Below, piece after piece: positions 24,501-36,379 of a stretch of DNA of 64,000 nt. The stretch comes from Edolisoma coerulescens. Taxonomy: Eukaryota > Chordata > Aves > Passeriformes > Campephagidae. Location of the stretch: NCBI GenBank assembly GCA_013397115.1, contig VWZW01002320.1, forward strand, positions 124,001 to 188,000. The letters are read 5' to 3'. The notes under the pieces are model-generated. The model searched no databases. It worked only from the letters and a program-made list of their open reading frames with translations, and was not told where the DNA came from. Position 1 is the first letter of the stretch; every line of letters starts with the position of its first letter. The position numbers and the translations under genes were made by a program.

Positions 24501-27500
24501 GTTACCCTTAATGTCACCACAATTTCAGAGGAGATCTCTCCGTTTTTCTGGCTCTTGTGTGCTAGCAATAGCTTTTGGTTTCTCAGACCTTTTCTTCTGT
24601 TGCCACTGACTCTTAATTACATCAGTGGCTAGCAGTATTACCTTAATTTCAGGAGCACCTGGCAATTCAATCACAAGCTCTTGAGAGGCCGATCTTCAAT
24701 TACCCACATCATGTGCTCAAATCAACCCTTGATCCTCTCCCCTCTGCGCTTCGGATCATTGGTCCTGACTCAGCATCCTCTGCTCAGTTGCCTTTGATGG
24801 AGACTCAGGTGAGCTTAAGAAAAGCAGACAGTCACATCTGCCATGCAAAGAAGATTTCCATTTGTTGGCAATTTATTAATGTTTTTGTGTTGCCATTAAG
24901 AAGACTCTGTTAGCAATAGAGAATTAGTTAAGTCAGTAGCTTTCAAACCAAAAGCAGAAATGTATGTTTAATGGGACTGGTAAAACGAAGCAGTTATTCT
25001 GGGTTAAGAAGGCTATAAGGAGAAAAATATCATTGAGAACATTCATCTATTCCACTAGTCCACAATAATATCATATATATTTTCACCCGTATAAATTTTA
25101 GACAAAAAAAAAGATGCCAGTTAAGCTAGTACTCATCAAAAGCTAGGAAATGAGTATTATAAAGTGTGGTTTAGAAGCAAATTAAACACATTGTCAAAAT
25201 GAAATGTCTTCACAAGATACTCTGAATTTTGGGATTTGTTCTGGCCTGTGAGATATTCTGCAAAACTCCCACAGGCATATCAATGTACCTTTGAAGTAAA
25301 GAAATTCAAACACAAACTGACAATCATTTTTCTTTATAGTTCATGGACTTTAGAATAATCTCCAATATTTTCCAAAGGCTCCCTGTCTACTTCCTTCCTT
25401 TACAATGCTTTCTGAGTTAACTTTTTTTTCTCTTTCTTGCATTAAAAGTAATTTACGGTGAAAGCACATCTGGAGATTTTCTGCTACATGTCCTTTTGTG
25501 TGTGTGGATATGCATATATACATATCTGGTGGCTGGGCTGTTTTTTCTTTTTAATACCTTCGTCTTCTTGGAAAAGAAGTTTTTGTAGCTAGACATACTG
25601 CTACCATTTCTGCTCTGTTAGGGGAAAGCCAGAGGCCTGCATATTTTAAGGTCACAAGGTAACTCTATAATAATATTTTCTGACTGATACAGCAAAATTT
25701 CTGCTGCAAAGTTCAAATCGTGACAAAAATAAAAATGATACTCATCTTTTAGAAAGATACCCGGTCCCATCTTAGAGGCCTTTCACAGGGACTCAATGTT
25801 CAAGAGATTTTGTTCTGGCAACTAAATCCTTATTAGGAGTCTGTCTAATCTCAACCTTGCTTTCTATTTTAGAGAATCCTCTACCATCCACCAAGTCATT
25901 TATAGTTCAACCCTTCCCCATGTGTGCTCGGTACCTGCATGCCCTATGCTCTATATGAGTGGTAGGAGAAAGATATCTGTGGCATTAATGGTATGGGAAA
26001 ATGCACCATAGAATGTTCTATCTTTTTGCAGTTTCATAGCACTGTTATGTTATCCCAGATAAATGAAGCTGTGCTACTCAGGTTTTCATTGCAGAAAATT
26101 CAGGCAACTTTTCACTGTGCAGAAATTAACATTCTGATCAACAGCAACCAAGCCCATTGCTGAGTGGTGGTAAGAGATCCCTTCCACTTTCACATGTATC
26201 TAAACCACAGAAAAAGCCTTTGAAGATATTTTGTAGGGTAAATGTATTATTTATTTTGTGTTATTGCTGTTTTTATTACAAGCAAGATGTACACAGATGC
26301 ATACCTCTGTTGTTTTTGTGCTAAACACTTATGTACAAATCACAGACTCCTAAGCTAGTACATTCATGTTTATACAGAACTGGAACTCATTTACAAAGTG
26401 TTTCTAAGCTCTGATCATATTAGCTACATGAATATGTATGCCTTCAAATTTCAAAAATAGAAAATCTAATAAGATCTGAATTTCCAGTTAAAAATCCCAG
26501 GGTCGTATTAGATTTGTCCCCCACAGAGCCTGAAAAGCAAGGTCAGAATAAAACATCTGCCTTGAAAAAGGAATAAAACCTCAGAACTAATACTGATGAT
26601 ATCAGCAGTCTGTCTTTGGGAGGGATATGTGATGAGTTAAAACTGATCTCATATCCCATATAACTTCTGAACCACCTTTTAAGTTTGGGTTGACAATGGA
26701 AATATAAAACAAACGAACAAAAAAAAACAACCCAGAAAGAACATCAAACCCCATAAAATTATCTCACCTTTTGTGTCTTCAAGAAGTATGCGCAGTTTTC
26801 TCTTTTTAAAATCTTTTGCTTGGTCAGGATATTTTTGCTTATATAAGTTTCATTTGGAAGCTTTAAGTCATAATCTGATTTTATGAGGTACATGTAAATT
26901 ATATAACATATCTGCTCAGAAAGAAAAGGTTTTTGGTAGCCTTCTTCAGGGAAAAGTCAGTGAAAGGTTGATGCAGATGAAAAATTCATGGACAGCTACA
27001 CTAAGGCTGCTAAATGCTTAGTAACTCTCGGCAGTGCTGAGTTCACAAGGATGCTGAAGTGTCTCTACCCAGCTCTAACTATTTAGTTGTAACAGCTCGG
27101 TTCTAAGCATTTTCATTTTGGGTATAGGCAGATCTGCATAAGCAGAGCATAATTCTAACAAGCTTCTAAAATTGTAGGATATGATAAAAGCAGGAGAAAT
27201 GAATGTGTGAACGAAGAAAGCTACGAAGAGAAAATGAAGAATTAGTTCTCTCAGTGACTTGTATATGATGCTAAAGGTGCCAAGGCATTGTCAAAATTAT
27301 TATGATGAAAAAGACAGTAAGACTTTTCAGCAAATTTGTTCAATCTTTATGATAGTCCATAAAATATCTTAAATAAATATTTTGTCTAGGATTTTGAAGG
27401 ATAGTTTTCCATAGATCCTGACTTTTGGAGGGCTCATTGTCTAGTTTATCTCTTGTGTTCCTTTCCAGACCCTGGAATTTGTGATTCAAAATATACAGCA

Positions 27501-27680
27501 AAAACATACTGACATTTGAAACTTCACAGTAATTAGTAAAGAAAAAAGTAAAAGTAAAAAAAAAAAGTAAATAAGAAAAAAAAATCAAGTGGATGCTACA
27601 AAAATGTTTTATTTAAAATATCCTGGATAAGAAATCAGAAGCACTTCAGGAAAATATCTAAGCACTTAAAATGCTTCCTC
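21553..27680. other. Unique AT-rich sequence, no gene seen
   Basis: The longest frame (22542-22934, 130 codons) has no domain I recognise, no splice context and no repeat origin. The 24540-24800 stretch is more GC-balanced and is followed by a GTGAGC donor-like string at 24809, but there is no supporting acceptor or protein similarity. No transposon is recognised. Confidence 0.5.
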
Positions 27681-27689
27681 AGGAGGGGA

Positions 27690-27993
27690 AGGAAGAGGGA
27701 CAGGCACTGATCTCTTCCCTCTGTTGACCAGTGACAGGATCCAAGGGAATGGCAGCAGCTGTGTCAGGGGGCTTTAGGCTGGGTATTAGGAAAAGGTTCT
27801 CTGAGAGTGGCTGGGCACTGGAACAAGGTCCCTGGAGAAGCGGTCACAGCACCAAGACGGACAGAGTTCAAGAAGCACTTGGACAAGGCTCTCAGGCATG
27901 TGGTGTGATTCTTGGGGTGTCCTGTGCAGGGCCAAGAGTTGGACTTGATGATTTCTGTAGGTTCCTTCCAACTCAGGATATTCTGTGATTCCA
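27690..27993 (+). mobile_element. CR1 LINE 3' fragment (about 300 bp), plus strand
   Basis: Consecutive sense-strand CR1 blocks are present: GCTGTGTCAGGGGGCTTTAG, GGTATTAGGAAAAGGTTCT, GGGCACTGGAACAAGGTCCC, AGTTCAAGAAGCACTTGGAC, GGCTCTCAGGCATGTGGTGT, GATTCTTGGGGTGTCCTGTG and CTTCCAACTCAGGATATTCT. It ends at the terminal repeat ATTCTGTGATTC. Divergence looks modest, so it is one of the younger copies in the window. Frames of 79-117 codons on both strands here are LINE shadows, not genes. Confidence 0.94.
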
Positions 27994-27999
27994 TAAGGT

Positions 28000-29120
28000 A
28001 CAATGTGCTCTAACGCTGGAAAACACTTGAAGGATTCCTTCTGTAGCACCATTTTTCTTGAAAAATATACTCTGGGAAGGCATGGTTTTGAATCAAGAAT
28101 TGATGCTGAATGACATTTAATGACAGTTCCTTGGCTCATTCTGCTGATTGCCTGACTCTTGAGTTGTCTAATTAGCTATTACTTTGCTGAATCTGCAGAA
28201 TTTTTTTTCACTTATCCCCAGACTGAATATTTCTTTTTCAGAACAGAGCAGAATTTGTTCCAAATTCTTTCCCAAAGTTCTGTCTGGTAGAAAAAAAAGG
28301 GACTAATGAAATATTTGAACCTGTAAAAAATTGAGGTCTTAGATACTCATATATAGCACTGAGATACTGCTCATGAAATCTATAATTTTTAAAGAATGTT
28401 GACAAATTGGGGCAGATGAAGAAAAAAGCTATTGACATGTTCCTAAGATTAGAAAGTATCTTACTGTGAGGAACTGAGTTCAATCTGTTTGCTCTATCTG
28501 AAGTAACATTGGGATGTCACTTGATTGCAACATAAGAGTATATAGTGGTTAATAAAAAGCACTTAAATTCATCAGAGAAAGACATAATTAGAGGCTGGTA
28601 GCTGAGCCACAGACACTTGCATCAGAAATTTGGGACCACTTTTTAACAATGATGATAATTAAGTGATGGAAGAAATTCCTATAGGGTTGCTAAATTTGCC
28701 GTCTTTAAAGTCCTTGGCGTGGCTGGAAGGAGTCATAATGTAGGATGTTCTGCACTTCTTCCAGCTGAAATCCTGCTGGTTGGGGGAGGAGGAGGATGCT
28801 GCTGTCTCCCTCATACTTCTTTTAATAAATGTGCCAAAGCCAAATTGGATTGTTTTCTCAAAATTTTCCCTTCATTAAACACCGATTACTGCAGTTGAAC
28901 ACAGGAATACACGATTGAGATCTAACGACCTGTGATATGGAGCATGACAAACTAAATCAGTGAGCTTTTGTCTTTCTATTTGCAAATCTGCAGACTTCAT
29001 GCAGAGTTTTGCAATCTGGAGGAGCCATGTAACTCTATTGACTGTGGACTTGGGTATTTTTTTCTCCCCATTTTGTGAGAGTTGCCTTAAACAATATTAA
29101 AGTTGATGTTGTTCATAACC
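28000..29120. other. Unique sequence, no gene seen
   Basis: No recognised repeat, RNA or coding frame. Confidence 0.55.
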
Positions 29121-29124
29121 TGCA

Positions 29125-29240
29125 TGTTTCTGGGTTAGATCCACCAGCACCCCCAAGTCCTTCTCGGCAGGGATGCTCTTGATCTGTTCATCCCCCAGCC
29201 TGGGTTGATATTGGGAGTTACCTGATTGTAGTTCTCTAAC
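29125..29240 (-). mobile_element. CR1 LINE internal fragment, minus strand
   Basis: ATCCACCAGCACCCCCAAGT, then CCTTCTCGGCAGGGATGCTC, then TTCATCCCCCAGCCTGGGTT, matches the reverse complement of the end of the CR1 reverse-transcriptase frame. This lies upstream of the 3' UTR, which is absent. The lack of the 3' end is unusual for CR1 and implies a later deletion or that the rest has decayed beyond recognition. Confidence 0.8.
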
Positions 29241-31849
29241 ATTCCTAGTCATGTTTATATAACTTTTAGAAAATAAACGTACCTGCCATTACAGTATGGG
29301 TTTTCATCCATTTAAAGTGCAAAATTGTTATGGCAGAATTTCAGAAGGCGTGAAATCTGCACTCACTTGTTCTGTGCGCAGGCTTTAATGCAATGAGAAA
29401 GGATAGATAAAAATGAGTAAAAATCAAACAAAAGCAGTTTTATGTATCTAAGGTCTCCCATATCTGAATGTCCTATGCTGTTGATTAGCTATATGATACA
29501 CCAGTCAGTGTGTTCTTCCAAAACAAAATCAATCAAAGATGACAATTCCTAACTTGTAAATTAATGTGGTATTCCAAATAGGAACACATATTTTTATAAC
29601 TGTCATTAACACAGTAATTTGAATTATCATAGCTCTGCATTGTCATTTCTTGCTACCTGATTTCTTGCTACCTGTGGAAAATAAATGCACATTTCCTCAT
29701 GCCCAGTACTATGAATGAAAATATAACATAGGTAAAAAATCAGGATAAATTAAAAAAATTATTTCATTCTATGGAGACAGAAAAAGATTCACTTTAGAAA
29801 TTTTGAATAGCATATTTTGAAATTATACTTTTGAAATATTTTATTTCAGTGAGGAGCATATAATTTATGATATGTCATTAGAAATAGAAATTATTTTGGT
29901 TTTTTTTGATATAAGACATTATACAGGTATGCTTGAAATAAGAAGGCAAAATAGACAAAGTCAAATCAATCAATTAAATCTTCTTGACCTGCTAATATAA
30001 GATGCTTTGATGATCTGTTGAAACATAAAAGGAAGTTTACGTTTAAGTTTTTCTATTAGTTTACCTTAAATACAAAGAGAGAGTAGTAATATAAATTCAT
30101 ATGAAATCTAGATATTATCACATATTTTTCACTAAAACACAAACAAAGACCATTAAAGTGGTCTGTCAGAAAACAGTTGTGGTAATTTAGTTCTGTCAAG
30201 TAAAAGCCATCCTGCATCGTTTTGGGAGGCAGATTCTCATTTGTTTCCTACAGCCCTTTGGGGCATAAAATATGATAATGGTCCATTTTGAAGGGTGCGT
30301 AATTGCTTTTGCATGCATTTCTGCTGTACGAATTCGTGGTGGTTTCTATTCAAGGTTCTGTGTCAATAAATCATGCCAAACGAGTCTCTGTTCAGGAAGG
30401 CAGTTATGCAAATGCTAAAGCCTTACTGAGGTTCTATAGCATACCAAAACTGGAAAAAAAGGAATGCCCAGTGAATGGGAATAAAAACACAGATAGGAAC
30501 ATTTATTCAAGGAGATGTACTTTTGGCATGATTAATCACCAGAAGTTTTTTAACTTCAGTCAGTGGATTGACACATAAACAGTAACTGTAATTTAGTAGA
30601 AGTACCTTTTTAAAAAAAATTCTTCTTCAGTTCTCCAAATAGTAATCTCGTGTTTGATAGCTGGTTTGTTTCTTATATCATTCATTGAATTGCATATTTG
30701 GGAAACTGTCCCTGGGGTACTTCTTAGTGCTACAAATAAGCATGATTGTAAAGATATGGCAAAGGGCAATTTATGGTCTCTCTCCATAATGATACACTGG
30801 GGTATAATTTTTTGGTTTTTGTTTGAGATATAAAACATATTCACTATTAAGAACTTTCTTTTTCAAGATCTGTCACGTAAAATACACTCAATTGGTTTTA
30901 AAGCATATATGCACTAAACAGCTGGGGTTTTTTTCTAGATGCTTACTGGACTTGATATATGTCTTTGAGTGAATTGAAAAGAATCATATTCTTTATTACT
31001 GTGTAAAATTTAATGTAGTTTAGGTGTTGATGATGAGTAGGAGATAAGTCTGTATCAATTTCCAAATACCCTGGTCACATTTTTGAAAAAAAATAGTAAC
31101 AATGGTGTTTGGATTTTTTTTTTTTTTACAGTGAATTTTCAGTTGTTGTTATGATAGGTCTGCTCTCTTTTTCCTTGCTTCTGTGCAAGGGTGAGCCACC
31201 AACTGGTGTAAGTCTCAGAAGATATAAAGTTCTTTTCCTATAGACACTGAATATATTGTATCATCATTTATGACTTTTTTAAAATACTCAGGTATGATTT
31301 TTCAACATGTATGAAGCATGATGATGTATGAATCAATAACCTGTTCTGCTTTTAAGGATAATTCTTAAAGTGACTTAGTGTTAGATTTAATCTCAAGCCA
31401 TACCTCAGAATGAAAGATGTGAAGAACACAAGAAATGAAGAATGAAGGTTAAAGCCACCTATTGGGAACATTTTTATAAAGTCTATGAAACAGTGCTTTA
31501 GGACATTAGTCAGCATTAAAATATAATCATCACACACATCTGATTTTTACAGGATCTGGATTCATAGAGTAAAATCCTAATTTCTTTGAAGTCAGTGGCA
31601 AAATTCTCATTAACTGTCATTAAAATATTCCCATTAGTAAGGTCAGGATGTAGGAGCCGAAACTGAAATGAGTTACTGCGGAGCATTGTGGTTATTAGCA
31701 AGTGCAACATTTGAAATGATCCTTCTCTTCAATGTGAGGATATTTTTCCATTTGTATGAGTTTGTTAGTCTGCTTTGCATGTTTAGAATCCAAACTCCTG
31801 AGGACAGAAATTAGTTTAGGAATATTTTGTACAGTCTCTTAACAAAAGG
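29241..31849. other. Unique AT-rich sequence, no gene seen
   Basis: Only a 15-base tandem duplication (29645-29674) and short homopolymers are visible. Confidence 0.55.
29645..29674. repeat. 15-bp perfect tandem duplication
   Basis: ATTTCTTGCTACCTG occurs twice in a row without mismatch. Confidence 0.9.
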
Positions 31850-32340
31850 GCTGGTGATTTCAATTTGAGCATCTGGGTGCTATCAGAATGCAATGGTTTC
31901 ATAATAACTGCATGCAAAACAGCTAGGAGGAAAATTGCATACAGAAAGGCAATTATCTGGAATATGATAATACAGGCTGACACCTACGCTGGCTTTTCTT
32001 CGTAATGGCTGTTGAAAAAGACTGAGCACCTTTGTTAAGCATTTCAAAGACAGAACAGTGACAGGTGCTATACAGAATTCAAGAGCTATTGTTTAAACTT
32101 AAGCAATATTGACTAAAACTCTGATTTCACCCTGGGAAGCCAGTTAATTATAGCTGAGGCTTTATTCAAAAGCTGACATGACAGAGCTGACAGAATTATG
32201 GAGGAAACCGAGTTAGTCATTGACAGCAATGACAGAAAGTACCCTGACGCTTCTTACCTCATATGAGGGAATAGTCACAAATTGCTGGTATGGCTGATGA
32301 TGCACAGCAGTTGATGACATTTACAGTGCATTTACTATGG
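31850..32340. promoter_or_regulatory. Candidate enhancer with TGACAG/TGACAT cluster
   Basis: TGACAG occurs at 32059, 32179, 32188, 32221 and 32230, and TGACAT at 32174 and 32315, with TTAATTA at 32144-32150. TGACAG is the core bound by TALE homeodomain factors (MEIS, PREP, TGIF), and TTAATTA is a general homeodomain site. Five TGACA cores fall within 62 bases (32174-32235). No transposon or coding frame explains the stretch, and its texture resembles vertebrate developmental non-coding elements. Function is inferred from motif density alone. Conservation could not be checked. Confidence 0.33.
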
Positions 32341-32344
32341 AAAA

Positions 32345-35300
32345 AAAAAAAGAAGAAGATTCAGATCTAATTTATATGTATTTGACAGTCTCAAGGCTTT
32401 CACAGATGACGGTGCTGTCCTGAATGGAAATAGGGAATTAAATGAAAATTGAATGCTTGCATCCTTTTCTGCAAGGTGGGCCTGAAGAAATACAGGCAGA
32501 GGGGGTTTGTTTGTTGCATTTTGATAAATTTTAAAGTTGTTTTTCCTTTTTTTTTATGTGTTGGAAATTAATATTTTTTTCTACTCTATATAGAGGTAAA
32601 AACTAAATGCAAAGGGAACTACAGTGTGTTTGCATTTCTTGAAAGATTGGGAGGCAGAAGAATTCTGATTCTCGTAGAAGGTATTTTATCTAACCTCCTG
32701 TCCCTCTAAGTCAAGAATATTTGGATGCTGTTGTTTCAGAAAATACAAAATGGGTCGAAGTCTCATAACAGGAAATCTTATATCCAAAGTTAAAATCTTA
32801 TAACAGGAAAACAGATGGGACAGGAAAAGGATAAAGAATGGATATGTAAAGAAACACATATTACAGATGAGGAGAATACATGGCTGCATTCAAAATTGGT
32901 AAACTAGCTAAGCCTGTCAAAATAATTAAGAACAAAATGTTCCCAATCCTCAATAGAAAATGGATTGCCAAACTCCAAGTAGTCCTGTGACCTATATTCC
33001 CGGAACACAATTGCTAGTTCAGCATCAAAACAATTGGTTGTTTAAAAAAGCAAACCCCCTATAACTCCCTGTAGTTTTGCCTTATTACTTGCCCACTTTT
33101 GAGACATGCAGGCTTATTTTCCTCGACTTTGAAGCCACATCTCCTATTTGTAGGAATGAACACTATTGCTGAGTTAAATGACATTCTGGGACAAGGCTGG
33201 GTATTCCTCTGTTCTTCATGAGGAAACTGCTTCTTTCTGCACAGATCAAGTAAATTCAAGAATTAGCAAGAAACCCACACCTAGGAATCAGGATATTCAC
33301 CTGGAGAAGTGGACTAGGAGTTTCATGTTCCTATTCTGGTGAATGTTTAATATATTAATTTAATACTTGATCTACTGGAAAATTGGAAGACCAACGTGCT
33401 TACATGATAGTCTCCAGAGGGGTTTCTGTCCTCAGAGAGAAAGGGCTGTTAAATTCATATATGGGAATCAAGACCTCCTTTCTAATGTCTATTTTAGCAA
33501 GACATCATCATATCAATGTGGTCTTGGTCAGCTTTTTCAGCTAGATCTGTGAAGCAGACATTGGCTCAGATAGTCCCATTGTATCTGGCAGATCTATCCC
33601 CAGTCAGCTCCCAGACTATTATCTCAGCAGCAGTGAGAGTCAAGCAAGTCCAAGTTGCATCTTTTGCTCCTGGGGTTAGAAAAATGTTTGTCAGAGCCCC
33701 ACAACATGTGGCCCTGCTCAGAAACTCCTACTGAGAAAAAGGCAGGGAGACAAGCAGAAAATTCTGTTTACAGACTGCTCTTCTTGACTTCCCACAGCAC
33801 TCTGCAGACTGCCTATGCTCTTTGCATAACTACAGGTCTGAACAGGTGCCAAAGCTTCTGGTGCATTTCACAAATTGGCAACAAGATAAGCTCTGCTGCC
33901 ATCCAGACAAATTATGCCCTGGTCCAACATGTACTTCATCAAAGGTCTTGGTAGTCACTGCTGGGGATGTTTTTCATTATCTCATCCTCAGTGGGAGATC
34001 AATAGAAACAACAGTGTTAGCAAACACCAGAGCCTAAAAGATGTCAAAAATCTTAATAATTTTTATTTTTTAATTTTGTAGATCCTTAAGTACAGCATAA
34101 AATCTTGGCTACAAAACAGGTCCTATGATTCACTGATTAATTTTATTTAGGATTATATCCCTGTAGAGAGGTTAGTGTGTGGCCAGACTGTGCTACTAAT
34201 TACTTTGAACATTACCTCACATTCAATAGGCACATAAAGCAATATTTATTAATGTAGACAGGAAATGGCTAGTGGAACAGTATCCAAAAATGTTTCAGAG
34301 TGTTTTGCAGGCTTTAGATTCTGTTGAATTTATTAATATTGAGGAAAATGCTACTCTATGGATCATTACATCAGATCTGAGATAGTAAAATATATCTGAG
34401 ATTTGAGAGATATTCAATCTAATTGATATCAAGGAGGTATCCAAGCAAACTTTAATAAAGAGGGCAAGGGCAACCCTAACTAAGGTAAAATAATGAAAAT
34501 TGGAGGCAGATGCAATAAAAACCAGACAGCATTTATTCACTATCAGATTTAATGTCTTATTCTGAATATTCCTGGAAGTATTAAATTTAAGTGATGCGTT
34601 ACAATCAGAAGAAATGTGCTTTTGACAGTTAAACTGCAGGTAGTAAATTTATCAGTGATATAAAAATGTAACTAGCCTGGAAGAGCAGCTTTCATAACCT
34701 CCTTTTATAGTCCTTGCATTGTTTGCATGCATCTTTTAAACATAGAATTTGTAAAATATTATCTTAGTTTAACACCATTTATGGTTTTAAGACAACTTTT
34801 GCTACTGGTACTGTTCACAGCTTTACCTCATTTTACTGCTATTACAGTGTTTCACTATTTGTTTTTGCAGTTTTCAGTCACTGATATCTTACACTTCCTT
34901 TGTTGGTGGGTCAGGAAAGAAGAATGCTGTGAATTGATATACAGCAGGTGTTCTTAGGAAATCATGCAATTGTTCATCTACCTCAGCAATACTTTTTTTT
35001 CCCCCAGTATACCGTGGTGTCTCTTTTTGGTGTACATAATATGAGTACATTAGGCTTAAGTCAGGTGTTTACCACACACCATTCTGGGTACGAGATATCT
35101 CTGTGAGCTGTTGTGCTGAATATTTACAAAATAAATGGCATTCACTTTGCTAAACCCTGAAAATTGTTATGACAAATACTCTTGATATTATCCCATTTAT
35201 TTCCTCTTTTAATAGAAAAAATTTCAAGCAGAATTTCCTGAGGTATCAGTCTTGAGAGAAGGCGGCAAATAGCTTTTCCTTAACATCCATTACTTCAAAA

Positions 35301-35788
35301 GAAAAAGAGATGTCTGTTGTATTGATTGATATATATTCCTGTTCTATAAACCTGGAAGAAATGTTGCAGGAAATGATTTTTTCTATAGAGACTTTTAAAA
35401 AAGACTTTCATAAAAAGAAACATTTTCATGATGTAATACCCATTAGCAGTATTGGCTCTTTCCATGTTTAAGACAGTCATTTCCTTAATGGAAACAGTTC
35501 ACAGAAAATTGACTAATTTTCAAGGAGTTTAGGTTAGAAATTCACATATGCAGGATTTTCAGGAATTATGACTAGGTTAACCACCCACATCATATCCAAA
35601 AGAACAGTTCTTTGTTTAATTTAATAGCATGGTGATGCATTTATTTATTTTAAAGGATAATCCTTATTTCCTTTTCTTTCTGAAATGCAAGAGAAAGTGG
35701 CTGAATAAGGTCACTGTGAAGGAACATGGAGTATACATGTTATCATTTAACTCAAGTTCATTTTCAGTGGAAGGACAGCGGTAAGTCC
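32345..35788. other. Unique sequence, no gene seen
   Basis: Several overlapping plus-strand frames between 33367 and 34037 reflect a locally stop-poor, more GC-balanced stretch. They shift frame relative to one another and show no known domain. No repeat family was recognised there. Confidence 0.5.
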
Positions 35789-35791
35789 ACT

Positions 35792-36377
35792 TGTTTTGGC
35801 AGCGCCTGGAGAAGGTCCGTTCCCAAACTCTGTGGAAGCATTTTTGGGGAATCCATGTAGTGCCATTAGCTCAGCGTGCAGCCGCAGTCCCAGCTGCAGA
35901 TTGAGCCCTGGGTGGCAGGAGCTGAACTGCTGCCCTGTTTCACAACAAAGGGCATGGGGACCTGTGGGCCAGCCTGGTGACCGGACACTAAGAGACAGCA
36001 GGAGCCAGGGACCCCCAGATTTTCCTGTGTTTAGACCATGAGGGTATAAAAGCCCAGGGGTTCCTTTGTTTGGAGTCCTTTCTGGAGAGCACCCAGCTTG
36101 AGCTGTTAGTTATTGCACCAAGATTTAATTATTTGACGGGAAGAGACATTTGAGACCCTGCTATGGGAAACCTGGGGTGGAGCTGGTGAGGAACCTTGGT
36201 GTGACTGTGGGGGTGTAGCTGGGAAGGGGCCTCGGTCCCAGCTCGGGTGGTGCCAGAGTGACTGTGCCAGAGCGGCTCCTGGATGGTCGGACAGGGAGTT
36301 TTCCTTAGCAGTGTCTGGGCAGGCTCAGCATACTTTAAGTACAGGAGTCTCTGGTGTTTTTGGGACTTGCCCACAGT
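35792..36377 (+). mobile_element. Endogenous-retrovirus solo LTR, plus strand
   Basis: This is a sharp GC-rich island in AT-rich surroundings with LTR organisation: a U3-like start TGTTTTGGCAGCGCCTGG, a TATA box at 36045-36051 within GGGTATAAAAGCCCAGGGG, a cap-site region (TTCCTTTGTTTGGAG), then AGAGCACCCAGCTTGAGCTG. A U5-like stretch runs to about TTGCCCACA. The promoter core is shared with the minus-strand LTR at 5.4 kb. No internal retroviral coding sequence follows, so it is read as a solo LTR left by recombination. The ends are approximate and no clear target-site duplication was found. The 81-codon frames over it are by-products. Confidence 0.72.
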
Positions 36378-36379
36378 AT

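Noticed and set aside
27731..28139. Frames of 79-117 codons on both strands
   Set aside because: They lie on the CR1 3' UTR at 27690-27993 or its edge and are non-coding LINE shadows.
33367..34037. Cluster of overlapping plus-strand frames that might be a decayed gene
   Set aside because: The frames do not join into a recognisable protein, and no retroviral or host domain is visible.
35774..35786. 13-base microexon between TTTTCAG and GTAAGT
   Set aside because: Both signals are near consensus, but so short an exon beside an LTR edge, with no flanking exons, is most likely chance.
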